Assembly (NCBI GenBank): GCA_023421875.1
Contig: JAEZSM010000222.1
Location: 1 to 6,614 of the forward strand
Direction: 5' to 3'
From: Spirochaetota bacterium
Lineage (GTDB): Bacteria; Spirochaetota; Spirochaetia; Treponematales; Rectinemataceae
Length of the DNA: 6,614 nucleotides
Part shown: positions 1-6,614 of the stretch, piece after piece
How the letters are laid out: each line of letters starts with the position of its first letter
How positions within the stretch are numbered: position 1 is the stretch's first letter
Program-made: the position numbers and the translations under genes
Notes under the pieces: generated by a model
What the model saw: only the letters and a program-made list of their open reading frames with translations
Told to the model about the DNA's origin: nothing
Databases searched by the model: none

Positions 1-1271
1 CATGGATACGTATTCTCAGGCTCAACGCCCAATATGCGGCCTTTTTCGACATCATTTCCGGCGCCCATGATTTCAGGCTGGGATTATCGGACGATGAATC
101 CAGCGTTGGGATAAAAGCAGAATCCGAGAAGACTTTGATCGTCAACCTGAACAGGCCAACAGCCTATTTTACCCGCCTGCTCTGCCATCATTCTTTTTCT
201 CCCATTCATCCTTCAATGCTGGCAGAAGACCCAGGGACCTGGGCTGATCGCATCCCTTACCCTGTCAACGGGCCGTACCGCTTCGTCTCCTTCGAGGGCG
301 GGCGTCTTTCGCTGGAGAAAAATCCTCATTATTGGGACAAGGACTCCGTATCCATAGACAAGTTGGCCATGCTCTTTACCGATGACGACGAAGCGGCCAC
401 GAGGATGTTCAACAGCGAAGAAGCCCACTGGCTGGCCGGTCCCGGCGATTACGATGGTCTTTTCGTTCAAAACGCCATCCAGGCGAACCCGATATTCTCC
501 ACCCACTACTGGTACTTCAACTGCCGGCAGGAGCCCTGGAACAAAGAATCGGTGCGCCGTGCCCTAGCCTTGCTCTTGCCCTGGAAGGAAGTCCGGGACA
601 GCTCGGTGTATATGGTGCCCGCCCAAACGCTGGTTCTTCCCCTCCCTGGCTACAGCGAAGCCAAGGGCATAGCGGCGAGAGACCGGGAAGAAGCGCTGAG
701 GCTGCTCGAAGCAGCCGGCTACCCCGAAGGCAAGGGCTTGCCCGAGCTCAAACTATACTTCGCCGAATCCCGGGACAACCGCCGGTTGGTGGAATTGTTC
801 CAGACTGCCTGGCAAGCGCTTGCCGGATTCAAGGTAAGCCTTGTCCCCCTGGCCCCGTCCAGGTATTACCAGTTTACCCAAAGCCCCGAAGGAGCCGGCA
901 ACATCGGCATGGCGCACACTACCTGGATAGGCGACTTTGCCGATCCGGAGGCATTTTTACAGATGTGGACTCCCGGATCCAGTCTCAACGAGGCCGGCTA
1001 CGATGACCCGGCCTTCATGGACTTGCTCACCCAGTCCTACGAAAAAGACGGAGAAAAACGAATGAGCCTGCTGGCTGAGGCCGAAAGTCTCTTACTGGGC
1101 AAGGCTGTCGTCCTTCCTGTCTATCACGGCTTCGCTTCGTCGATCATCGACCTGGACTATATCGAAGGCTGGTACCAAAATGCTCTGGACATACATCCCT
1201 ACAAGGACCTACGCTTCGGCTCCCCCAGCATAGGGCCTAACGTCGCCAAAGCCGCCGGCCCGGCGCACTGA
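1..1271 (+). CDS. ABC transporter substrate-binding protein, family 5 (OppA/DppA-like), 5'-truncated by window edge
   Basis: This is the C-terminal 422 residues of an extracytoplasmic solute-binding protein of the SBP_bac_5 family, which captures oligopeptides or related ligands for an ABC importer. The frame beginning at base 3 is open from the window edge to the TGA at 1269-1271, so an apparent TTG start at 135 is internal and the true start lies upstream. Counting from base 3, family landmarks appear in order: NGPYRF at about 89-94 followed by KNPHYWD, then WYFNCRQEPW leading into SVRRAL near 170-187, AAGYPEGKGLPEL near 237-249, and WIGDFADPEAFL near 308-319. A typical tail ends in LPVYHGF and an IEGWYQNALD segment. 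Full-length relatives are usually 500-560 residues, so roughly 100-140 residues, including the lipoprotein or signal peptide, are missing. Ligand specificity cannot be read from this part. No permease or ATPase gene is visible; downstream lies a TK-like gene, 17 bases away on the same strand. The family call is firm. Confidence 0.93.
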   Translation, partial: WIRILRLNAQYAAFFDIISGAHDFRLGLSDDESSVGIKAESEKTLIVNLNRPTAYFTRLLCHHSFSPIHPSMLAEDPGTWADRIPYPVNGPYRFVSFEGGRLSLEKNPHYWDKDSVSIDKLAMLFTDDDEAATRMFNSEEAHWLAGPGDYDGLFVQNAIQANPIFSTHYWYFNCRQEPWNKESVRRALALLLPWKEVRDSSVYMVPAQTLVLPLPGYSEAKGIAARDREEALRLLEAAGYPEGKGLPELKLYFAESRDNRRLVELFQTAWQALAGFKVSLVPLAPSRYYQFTQSPEGAGNIGMAHTTWIGDFADPEAFLQMWTPGSSLNEAGYDDPAFMDLLTQSYEKDGEKRMSLLAEAESLLLGKAVVLPVYHGFASSIIDLDYIEGWYQNALDIHPYKDLRFGSPSIGPNVAKAAGPAH

Positions 1272-1288
1272 AAGCGGTAGGCAGCGCT

Positions 1289-2404
1289 ATGGACTTGGGC
1301 GACAGTGGGGATTTGCTGCGGAACCTGGGGTTCCCTCTTTTAAACGTGCACTCTTCATACGCCCACCACGACTTTGTCACGCCGGGCCGGCGGCTCTTGG
1401 TCATAGGCCCCATGGGTTCCGGCAAGACCGAATTCTCAGCCCGCATCTGGCGGGATTCCATGGTTGCACTCCGTAAAAAAGGCCTGGCCGTCACCCTCAC
1501 CACCAGCGGCGCCGTGGACAGGCGCAAGGTATTTGTCGTGCGCGCCAGCCTGGACAAGGAACGCTTTCCCGACTATCCCGAGGATGCCCTGGCCTATCGG
1601 GGCGGCTATGAGCGCTGTGGAGACCGGATAGGCTCCATTAAAGATTCTTTTCAGCTTGAAACCCTCATGGCGGACAACCCCGACGTAGGCACATGGATCA
1701 TCGACGAGGCGGCCTTCTTCGACGAACGTATCGCCTATCTCATGGCCGACGAATCCAGGCGCAGGGGAGTCAGCTTTATCTGCCCCAGCCTCGTACTCAA
1801 CTTCCGCAGGGAAATCTTCAACCAGACCGCCAGGCTCCTGCTGGAAAACGCCACCGACGTCTTTCCTCTCACCGCCTATTGCGAGCACGAGGACTGCCTT
1901 AAGGATTCGCTCTATACCTACCGTTATTATTCCGTTGACGGAAAAGAATGCCCGGCCTTCTACTTCGACCCTCTTATAATCATCGGGGGCGACAGGGCCA
2001 AGTCCGACGGCAGGGAGCCCAACTATTGCACCCGCTGCGACGAGCACCACTACCTGCCCGGCAAGGAATATAGCTTTTTTACCCTCAAGCCTTTGGGCGA
2101 AATGGCCGCCCGGGGCAATATTGCGCCGCTACTTGCCGAGTTGAATGCCGTTGCCGGCAATATACAGGAATCCAGGCTCTACGCATCCCTTCACTCACGC
2201 TACGTCGAATGCGAAGACCCTTGCCCAGTGCAAATGAACGCGCTGCTCGTACCCTGCATCGCCGAGCGCGCCCTGGTCTACCTCTATGCCGAGCAGAATC
2301 TGCTCTCCGCGGAACAGCTGCGTTATCTGATCAGGGAGCTCGCCCTGGACAAAGAGTATCTTTCTCGGCGTTTATCTGATAACAGAAGGCCTGTAGATAT
2401 ATGA
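1289..2404 (+). CDS. Thymidine kinase-like P-loop protein with C-terminal extension
   Basis: This 371-residue protein resembles type II thymidine kinase (salvage phosphorylation of thymidine with ATP, cytosolic). The Walker A GPMGSGKT is at 40-47, against the usual GPMFSGKT. WIIDEAAFF at 136-144 matches the DEAxFF segment that carries the catalytic Glu (here E140). LNFRREIF at 170-177 matches the family FRGxPF stretch. Four cysteines in two pairs, C198/C203 and C247/C250, sit where the family has its structural zinc site, and GGD at 233-235 precedes the lasso-like part. Oddities are about 35 residues before the P-loop, a CxxxxC first pair instead of CxxC, CTRC where many family members have CRxC, and about 110 residues (261-371) beyond the normal end of a protein usually near 190-230 residues. 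The ATG at 1289 has a weak GGTAGG site at 1276-1281, seven bases upstream, and follows the previous stop by 17 bases, suggesting an operon. Family membership is likely, but thymidine as substrate is unproven; it could be a divergent nucleoside kinase or a regulatory relative. Confidence 0.75.
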   Translation: MDLGDSGDLLRNLGFPLLNVHSSYAHHDFVTPGRRLLVIGPMGSGKTEFSARIWRDSMVALRKKGLAVTLTTSGAVDRRKVFVVRASLDKERFPDYPEDALAYRGGYERCGDRIGSIKDSFQLETLMADNPDVGTWIIDEAAFFDERIAYLMADESRRRGVSFICPSLVLNFRREIFNQTARLLLENATDVFPLTAYCEHEDCLKDSLYTYRYYSVDGKECPAFYFDPLIIIGGDRAKSDGREPNYCTRCDEHHYLPGKEYSFFTLKPLGEMAARGNIAPLLAELNAVAGNIQESRLYASLHSRYVECEDPCPVQMNALLVPCIAERALVYLYAEQNLLSAEQLRYLIRELALDKEYLSRRLSDNRRPVDI

Positions 2405-2466
2405 ACAATTAAAGCAGCAAAGTCGCATAACGTTTAACAAAAACTTGATTTGGAATTTTTTTTAAT
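2405..2466. other. AT-rich convergent intergenic gap with T-tract
   Basis: These 62 bases lie between the stop codons of two convergent genes and are much more AT-rich than the flanking coding DNA. The plus strand carries a run of eight T at 2456-2463, and the minus strand reads a run of five T in the complement of 2431-2435. I looked for a stem before either run and found only 4-5 bp A/T pairings, such as CAAA with TTTG around 2429-2452. A classic intrinsic terminator is therefore not supported. Transcription from both sides must end here or run on antisense into the facing gene. No promoter or small gene is evident. Confidence 0.7.
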
Positions 2467-3660
2467 TTACTCGAGCAACGCCAAAGCGGCATCGAAAAAA
2501 GTCCTAGCGGCTTCGATGCTTTCGAACATAGCCCTGAAATTATTGCCGCCACCGCCGCCCCTTCCCCCATGCTCACCCAAGAGTACCTTGAGGCGTTGTA
2601 TCAGGCCGGCCGATCTTGCCTGGGGCACCATGATACAGACGGTTTTATCGGGCGACGAAAAGGCTATGGTCGAATAGCCGCCGTTGGCGCCCGCCTTGAC
2701 CGTCTCAAAGGCTGCTTCGGCGCTTTTATCGTCAAACATAAAAGACAACGGCCTGGAATTGCCGCTGCCACTTGCGAGGGCGCGCAACGCCACTTCGAGG
2801 CGGGCGTTCTCGCGCATGAGCGTTGCGCGATCTGTTTCAAGGATGGCGTTGCGCGCCTTCAGCGCATCTACCTTTGCAAAAGCATCTTCCGGTGACGTGC
2901 CCAGACTCGCTGCTATAGCCACAAGCGAATCTTTCCGCCTGCGCAGCAGCTCGGCAGCCCTGGCTCCCGCCACAAAATACAACCTTGTGTTGCCCTTGTA
3001 TTTTTCCGCCTGAAGAATGCTCACGATGCGCAGATCCTTCGCCGAGGCGACATGGGTGCCGCAGCAGGCAACCCAGTCGTACTCCTTTATTTCGATTATC
3101 CGGATCTCCTCTTCGCCCTTGGGAAGGCTTTTTCTGAAAGGAAAAGTTTTTGGATCCTCGGGGGGGCAGACATGGAGAACATAGGCCTGTTCCCGGAGAA
3201 TAAAAGACTCGGCTTCCTCCTCCAGAGCCCGGAGCATATCCTGATCCATGGTTGGCGCGGTAACGTCGATAGTGCTGTATGAAAGCCCCAGATGAAAGCT
3301 TAAGGTGTGGATGCCGTACTTCCGTTCGAGGATCGCCGATAAAAGATGCTGCGCCGAGTGCTGTTGGCTGTGGTCGATCCTTCTGGTTTTATCCACACGC
3401 ATCGACACCAGCTCGCCAGTACCGAAATCGGGCTTGTCATCCAGCCAGTGAAAAATCTCCCCGTTCTTTTCGGTAACCGAGCGCAGCGGAATATCGCCTA
3501 TACTGCCCAGGTCGCAGGGTTGTCCTCCCCCTTCGGGATAGAACAGACTCTCATCCAGTACCACGATAAAGCTGCCCTTCTCTTCCCGGATATCCAGCAC
3601 TTTCGCCTGACCTTCGAAGCGGCTCGGTTCTAAGTAATAGCGTTTTAGAGTCTCAGGCAT
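2467..3660 (-). CDS. AlaX-type alanyl-tRNA editing protein with DHHA1-like C-terminal domain
   Basis: This 397-residue protein is a free-standing relative of the editing half of alanyl-tRNA synthetase. It should hydrolyse Ser or Gly wrongly attached to tRNA-Ala in the cytoplasm. Residues 40-52 hold the synthetase-like FYPEGGGQPCDLG stretch of the N-terminal beta-barrel. HSAQH at 101-105 is the HxxxH zinc motif and CCGTH at 199-203 is the CxxxH partner, so all four metal ligands are present. A coiled segment (about 255-292) leads to a C-terminal domain ending in a Gly-rich HGGRGGGGGNNF at 364-375, as in DHHA1 domains. That makes it the long AlaX type, near the usual 400 residues. No aminoacylation catalytic domain is present, so it is not alaS. 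I choose the ATG at 3660-3658: the frame stays open to an ATG at 3768, but the extra 36 residues are Arg-rich and merely overlap the smc tail. Its start overlaps the smc stop by 8 bases, implying coupled translation. The call is strong; the exact amino acid specificity is not readable. Confidence 0.92.
   Translation of the reverse strand: MPETLKRYYLEPSRFEGQAKVLDIREEKGSFIVVLDESLFYPEGGGQPCDLGSIGDIPLRSVTEKNGEIFHWLDDKPDFGTGELVSMRVDKTRRIDHSQQHSAQHLLSAILERKYGIHTLSFHLGLSYSTIDVTAPTMDQDMLRALEEEAESFILREQAYVLHVCPPEDPKTFPFRKSLPKGEEEIRIIEIKEYDWVACCGTHVASAKDLRIVSILQAEKYKGNTRLYFVAGARAAELLRRRKDSLVAIAASLGTSPEDAFAKVDALKARNAILETDRATLMRENARLEVALRALASGSGNSRPLSFMFDDKSAEAAFETVKAGANGGYSTIAFSSPDKTVCIMVPQARSAGLIQRLKVLLGEHGGRGGGGGNNFRAMFESIEAARTFFDAALALLE
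3653..3660 (-). promoter_or_regulatory. 8-base stop/start overlap coupling smc to the AlaX gene
   Basis: On the minus strand ATGCCTGA contains both the AlaX start (ATG, 3660-3658) and the smc stop (TGA, 3655-3653) in different frames. Upstream, within smc codons, lies a weak GGAG at 3677-3674 (13 bases from the ATG) and an AGG at 3672-3670 (9 bases). The weak ribosome site together with the overlap fits reinitiation by ribosomes finishing smc. The overlap is seen directly; coupling is inferred. Confidence 0.6.
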
Positions 3661-6568
3661 CGGGCGCAACCTGCTCCGGCTCCGGCGCGGGAGCCAGTTC
3701 CCTCCCCGTCTCGTATTCCACTTCTTCCTCTTCGAATTCCTCCGGTGTGGGGATAGCAAGGGACGCATCCCCTCCCTGGTGCCGCTGGAGTCGCAAGGCG
3801 ATGGCCTTGGTAACTCCCGATTCCTCCATGGTGACGCCTAAAAGGGTGTCCGCTCCGCTCACCGTCTTCTTGTTGTGGGTGATTACAATGAACTGGCTGC
3901 TCCGGGAGAATTCCCGCAGCAGATTGACGAAGCGGTTTACATTGGCCTCGTCCAGTGCCGCATCAATCTCGTCGAGGAAGCAGAATGGCGAAGGTTTGAC
4001 CATGTAGGTGGCAAAGAGCAGCGCAATGGCCGTGAGAGTCTTTTCTCCTCCCGAGAGCAGCGATATGGCTTCCAGTTTTTTTCCCGGCGGCTGGGCCAGT
4101 ATCTCGATGCCCGATTCGAGTACATGATCCGCATCCGAAAGTCTGAGCTCAGCCCTTCCGCCGCCGAATAGCCTACGGAACATATTGTGAAAGTTCTTCT
4201 TAATCTTATTGTAGGTTTCCAGGAAGAGTTCGGCGCTCTCGTTGCGAATCTCTTCGGTAATCTGCTTGAGATCGTCCCTGGCCTTTACCAGGTCCGCCAT
4301 CTGCTCCGAGAGAAAATCGTAGCGCTCCTTCACTTCTTTATATTCTTCCGGAGCCATAAGGTTTACTGAGCCTAAGTCTTTAAGCTTCGACTTCATGGCC
4401 GACAAGCGTTCACGCAGCTCGGTCACAGGACCGCGGAGCTCGAACATCCTTTCTTCATACTCGCTCAAGTCCCGGGAATAGAGCTCGGAAAAGTTTTCTT
4501 TTATATTCTTTATCTCTGTTTCGTTCTGGGCGATAGAAAGGTGAATAGTCTCCAATTCGGACTGGACAGCCTGGATCCTGTCGGCCAGCCTGCCTGCATC
4601 CTTCCGGCGCTCTCCAAGCTCTTCGTTTTTACCCGCTATGGCCTTTTCCAGCCTATCCATCTCGGCTGCCAGAGCCTTGCCCTTGGATTCGATCTCCGCC
4701 AACTCTGCATCGATCTCGGCCATCTCTTCCCGCAACTCATCCATGCGCCTGGATTCGGCAAAGACCTCAGACTCATGGTCTCTCAGGGTAGCTTCCTGCC
4801 CGGCTATCTCCCGGCGAAACACAGCCAGGGCTTCTTCCGCCCCTGCCATTTGGGTCTGCACCCGTGTCTTGGCGAGCCTGGCGTCCTCCAGGGTCTTTCT
4901 CCAGCCTTCAATCTTGATCGACAGCGCCTTGTTCTCCTCGCCCAAGGAATCGATGGAAGCCCTCAGCGTCTCGATTACCTGCAGCTTGGCGCTTATGTCG
5001 GCGTCGATGGAACGCTTGCGGGTGATGATCCCTTCCGGGGAGAGAAATTCATCCAGAAATGAGGGAGTAGCGTCTCTGTATCGGTTAAATTTACCGCCCA
5101 GGTCCGAAAGGCCGGCCGAAGCCTGCTTCAGTTCCTCCGCAGCCCTGCCCAGGGTTATGGCTATTTCCTGCGGCGCCTTGCCCGAGAAGGAAATAGAGCG
5201 GGTGATGTCTTCCAGAAGGCTTGCCTTGGAGTCCAGCCTGGCCTTGGTCCGCTCAAGCATGCTCCTGATCTCGACTTCCAAACTCTGGCGTTCCGCCGAG
5301 GAATATCCGGTCTCTTTAAGCCTCGCATCCAGCTCCTGCACGATAGCCTCGGTGAGGGAATCCAGGGCGAGCCTTGCCTCGGTTATCTCCTGATCCACCT
5401 GCTTTATCGACGCCGTGCAGCGGGCCGCCTCCTGGTCGTTGCCCCTGAGGGTGAGTCCGGCGGCCTTTATGGATGACTCGAATTCATCGATATGGCGTTC
5501 GGTTTCCTTGAGCCGTTGACGATACTCCGAGAGCTCGGCTTCCTTGTCCGCCTCCTCTTCCCGCAGGGCCTCGATCTTTTCCTGAATGCTTCTGGCCCTG
5601 AGCTCCAATTGCTCAAGCTTGGACTTGAGTTCCCGCAGCCTGTCGGCCAGAAGGCTCCGGTGTTTTTCGGCACCGTTTTTCTCCACCGCCAGGCCATAGA
5701 GAGTTTTCTGCTTTTCCACCAGCTGGGCTTCCATCTCGTTGACCAGATCGATGCTCTCTGTCATGGAAGCGGCCAAGGTCTCAGATTCGGCCCTCAGGTT
5801 CTCCCGTTCGGCTTTTTTCTTATCAAACTCCGCGTCGTGCCGATCCTTTTCCCGGATAAACTGCCTAAGGCGAAGCAGATAGACATCCCGCTCGAGTTCA
5901 AAAATTCCATCTTTGAGTTCACGGTACGCTATGGTCTTGTCGGCCTGACGTTTGAGGCTGTCGTGGGAATGCTTGACCTCGGCCAGGACAGCCTCGATCT
6001 GCCTCATGTTCTCTTCGGTGCGCGAAAGCTTGGTTTCGGCTTCTCGAACCCTTACCTTGTGCTTGGTGATCCCCGCAGCCTCTTCGAAAAGATAGCGCCG
6101 GTCTTCGGGCTTGGAGGAGAGAATCTGGTCGATCTTGCCCTGTTCCATTACCGAATAGGCAGACTTGCCGATACCCGTGTCCCAGAAGAGTTCCCGCACT
6201 TCCTTGAGCTTGGCCAGACGCCCATTGATGTAGTATTCGCTTTCGCCCGAGCGGTAGAGCCGGCGCTTGATCGCCACCTCAGGCACATCCAGGGGCAGAG
6301 TTCCGGTCTCGTTGGATATGGTGATTGTTACCTCGGCCACCGAGAGGGCCTTGCGGGTCTCGGTGCCGTTAAAAATGATGCCCTCCATGGTTTCGGCCCT
6401 GAGGCTCTTGGCCGACTGCTCCCCCACAACCCATTTTATGGCGTCTACGACGTTGGATTTTCCGCAGCCGTTGGGTCCCAAAAGGGCGGAAATGCCATCG
6501 GAAAATTCGATGGTGGTTCTGTCGGCAAAGGACTTAAAACCGAATATATCCAGGCTCTTTAAAAACAA
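3653..6568 (-). CDS. smc: Chromosome segregation/condensation ATPase SMC, compact form without recognisable canonical hinge
   Basis: SMC dimerises and, with ScpA and ScpB, organises and separates the chromosome using ATP. The 971-residue product has both ABC-type head halves intact. The N-terminal MFLKSLDIFGFKSF leads to the Walker A GPNGCGKS at 31-38, with the Q-loop at Q143 in VMEQGKIDQIL. The C-terminal half has the signature LLSGGEKTLTA at 837-847, Walker B FCFLDEIDAALDEA at 862-875 (D866, E867) and switch His H898 in VITHNK. Glu/Lys/Arg-rich coiled coil fills about 170-455 and 520-790. The segment between, about 455-522, is short and lacks the Gly-rich hinge of roughly 150 residues found in most bacterial SMCs. 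This explains the length against a usual figure near 1150-1190. A tail rich in acidic residues and Pro follows about residue 931. Translation starts at TTG (6568-6566), fixed by an AAGGA site and an in-frame TAG at 6607-6605. The window does not show scpA or scpB. Identification is very secure. Confidence 0.97.
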   Translation of the reverse strand: MFLKSLDIFGFKSFADRTTIEFSDGISALLGPNGCGKSNVVDAIKWVVGEQSAKSLRAETMEGIIFNGTETRKALSVAEVTITISNETGTLPLDVPEVAIKRRLYRSGESEYYINGRLAKLKEVRELFWDTGIGKSAYSVMEQGKIDQILSSKPEDRRYLFEEAAGITKHKVRVREAETKLSRTEENMRQIEAVLAEVKHSHDSLKRQADKTIAYRELKDGIFELERDVYLLRLRQFIREKDRHDAEFDKKKAERENLRAESETLAASMTESIDLVNEMEAQLVEKQKTLYGLAVEKNGAEKHRSLLADRLRELKSKLEQLELRARSIQEKIEALREEEADKEAELSEYRQRLKETERHIDEFESSIKAAGLTLRGNDQEAARCTASIKQVDQEITEARLALDSLTEAIVQELDARLKETGYSSAERQSLEVEIRSMLERTKARLDSKASLLEDITRSISFSGKAPQEIAITLGRAAEELKQASAGLSDLGGKFNRYRDATPSFLDEFLSPEGIITRKRSIDADISAKLQVIETLRASIDSLGEENKALSIKIEGWRKTLEDARLAKTRVQTQMAGAEEALAVFRREIAGQEATLRDHESEVFAESRRMDELREEMAEIDAELAEIESKGKALAAEMDRLEKAIAGKNEELGERRKDAGRLADRIQAVQSELETIHLSIAQNETEIKNIKENFSELYSRDLSEYEERMFELRGPVTELRERLSAMKSKLKDLGSVNLMAPEEYKEVKERYDFLSEQMADLVKARDDLKQITEEIRNESAELFLETYNKIKKNFHNMFRRLFGGGRAELRLSDADHVLESGIEILAQPPGKKLEAISLLSGGEKTLTAIALLFATYMVKPSPFCFLDEIDAALDEANVNRFVNLLREFSRSSQFIVITHNKKTVSGADTLLGVTMEESGVTKAIALRLQRHQGGDASLAIPTPEEFEEEEVEYETGRELAPAPEPEQVAPDA
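5003..5206 (-). other. Central non-coiled segment of SMC in place of canonical hinge
   Basis: This codes for SMC residues about 455-522, almost exactly midway between the two head halves, where the dimerisation hinge should be. Helix-breaking stretches occur at both ends (SISFSGKAPQ near 458-467; YRDATPSFL and SPEGIITRKR near 497-519), flanking an Ala/Glu-rich probable helix. There is no Gly-rich hinge core, and no CxxC zinc hook of the Rad50 kind, since the nearest cysteine is C384. It may be a reduced hinge or a simple turn; boundaries are by eye. Confidence 0.55.
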
Positions 6569-6614
6569 GGCTTGTTCCTTATACGGGGTATGCAGGGGCG
6601 CACCCTAGTAGCCG
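6569..6614 (-). other. smc leader; possible extreme 3' end of an upstream gene
   Basis: Only 46 bases lie upstream of the smc start, too few to find its promoter. Read on the minus strand from base 6614, one frame is open for 11 codons and ends at a TAA at 6581-6579 that runs into the smc ribosome site (TAAGGA). This would be a natural junction for an upstream co-transcribed gene. The other two frames end at a TAG at 6607-6605 and a TAA at 6561-6559. Whether any of them is a real gene end cannot be decided from this window. Confidence 0.35.
6576..6580 (-). promoter_or_regulatory. Shine-Dalgarno site of smc
   Basis: On the minus strand AAGGA sits seven bases before the TTG at 6568-6566. This is good spacing and fixes the TTG as the start. 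The next residues (FLKSLDIFGFKSF) begin exactly where SMC proteins normally begin, and no ATG or GTG start gives a better fit before the in-frame TAG at 6607-6605. Confidence 0.85.

Noticed and set aside
135..137. TTG as the start of the substrate-binding protein
   Set aside because: The frame is open upstream to base 3 and those 44 codons already read as family sequence (for example AAFFDIISGAHDFRLG), so the gene begins outside the window.
1436..2050. Minus-strand open frame of 204 codons opposite the TK-like gene
   Set aside because: It overlaps all the TK motifs in antisense, lacks any family feature and has no reasonable ribosome site or neighbour. It is a shadow of codon bias.
2385..2397. 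Short inverted repeat ACAG...CTGT near the end of the TK-like gene as a terminator stem
   Set aside because: Only four base pairs with a five-base loop, still inside the coding frame and about 60 bases from the T-run.
2540..2580. C-rich low-complexity stretch as a possible repeat or regulatory element
   Set aside because: It is the complement of the Gly-rich end of the DHHA1-like domain in the AlaX gene, so coding sequence explains it.
3661..3768. Upstream extension of the AlaX gene to an ATG at 3768
   Set aside because: The added 36 residues are almost all basic and polar, have no counterpart in AlaX proteins and come from reading the smc tail in another frame. The ATG at 3660 fits the family start and the overlap arrangement.
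5492..6562. Long open frame on the plus strand (356 codons) opposite the first third of smc, and another at 4638-5393
   Set aside because: Both lie fully antisense to a gene with intact SMC motifs. The translations have no recognisable domain and have the composition expected from the complement of Glu/Lys/Leu-rich codons.

Overview
The window is an ordinary, densely coded piece of bacterial chromosome. By eye it is moderately GC-rich, in the mid-50s percent. It has two convergent gene pairs and almost no intergenic DNA. I see no tRNA, rRNA, CRISPR array, insertion sequence, phage gene or obvious foreign segment. A spirochaete (Treponema/Spirochaeta-like) is my best guess. The reasons are a compact SMC of about 970 residues with no recognisable hinge, an unusual long thymidine-kinase-like protein, and the general gene style. 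This is inference from memory of the families and is not proven by the sequence.

Left half, plus strand: the 3' portion of an oligopeptide/dipeptide ABC-transporter substrate-binding protein (bases 1-1271, 5' end outside the window). After 17 bases comes a 371-residue P-loop protein that resembles type II thymidine kinase but carries an N-terminal lead-in and a C-terminal extension of about 110 residues (1289-2404). The tight spacing suggests one transcript.

Centre: a 62-base AT-rich gap (2405-2466) separates the two convergent units. It has a run of eight T but no convincing GC-rich hairpin.

Right half, minus strand: smc (6568 to 3653), started by a TTG with a good Shine-Dalgarno. An AlaX-type alanyl-tRNA editing protein with a C-terminal DHHA1-like domain follows (3660 to 2467). 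The two reading frames overlap by 8 bases, so they are probably co-transcribed and translationally coupled.

The jobs are chromosome organisation (SMC), removal of mischarged amino acids from tRNA-Ala (AlaX), probable nucleoside salvage (TK-like) and peptide uptake (OppA-like). They do not form one recognisable pathway. I found no convincing new multi-gene system. The observations most worth following are the missing canonical SMC hinge and the divergent, extended thymidine-kinase-like protein.
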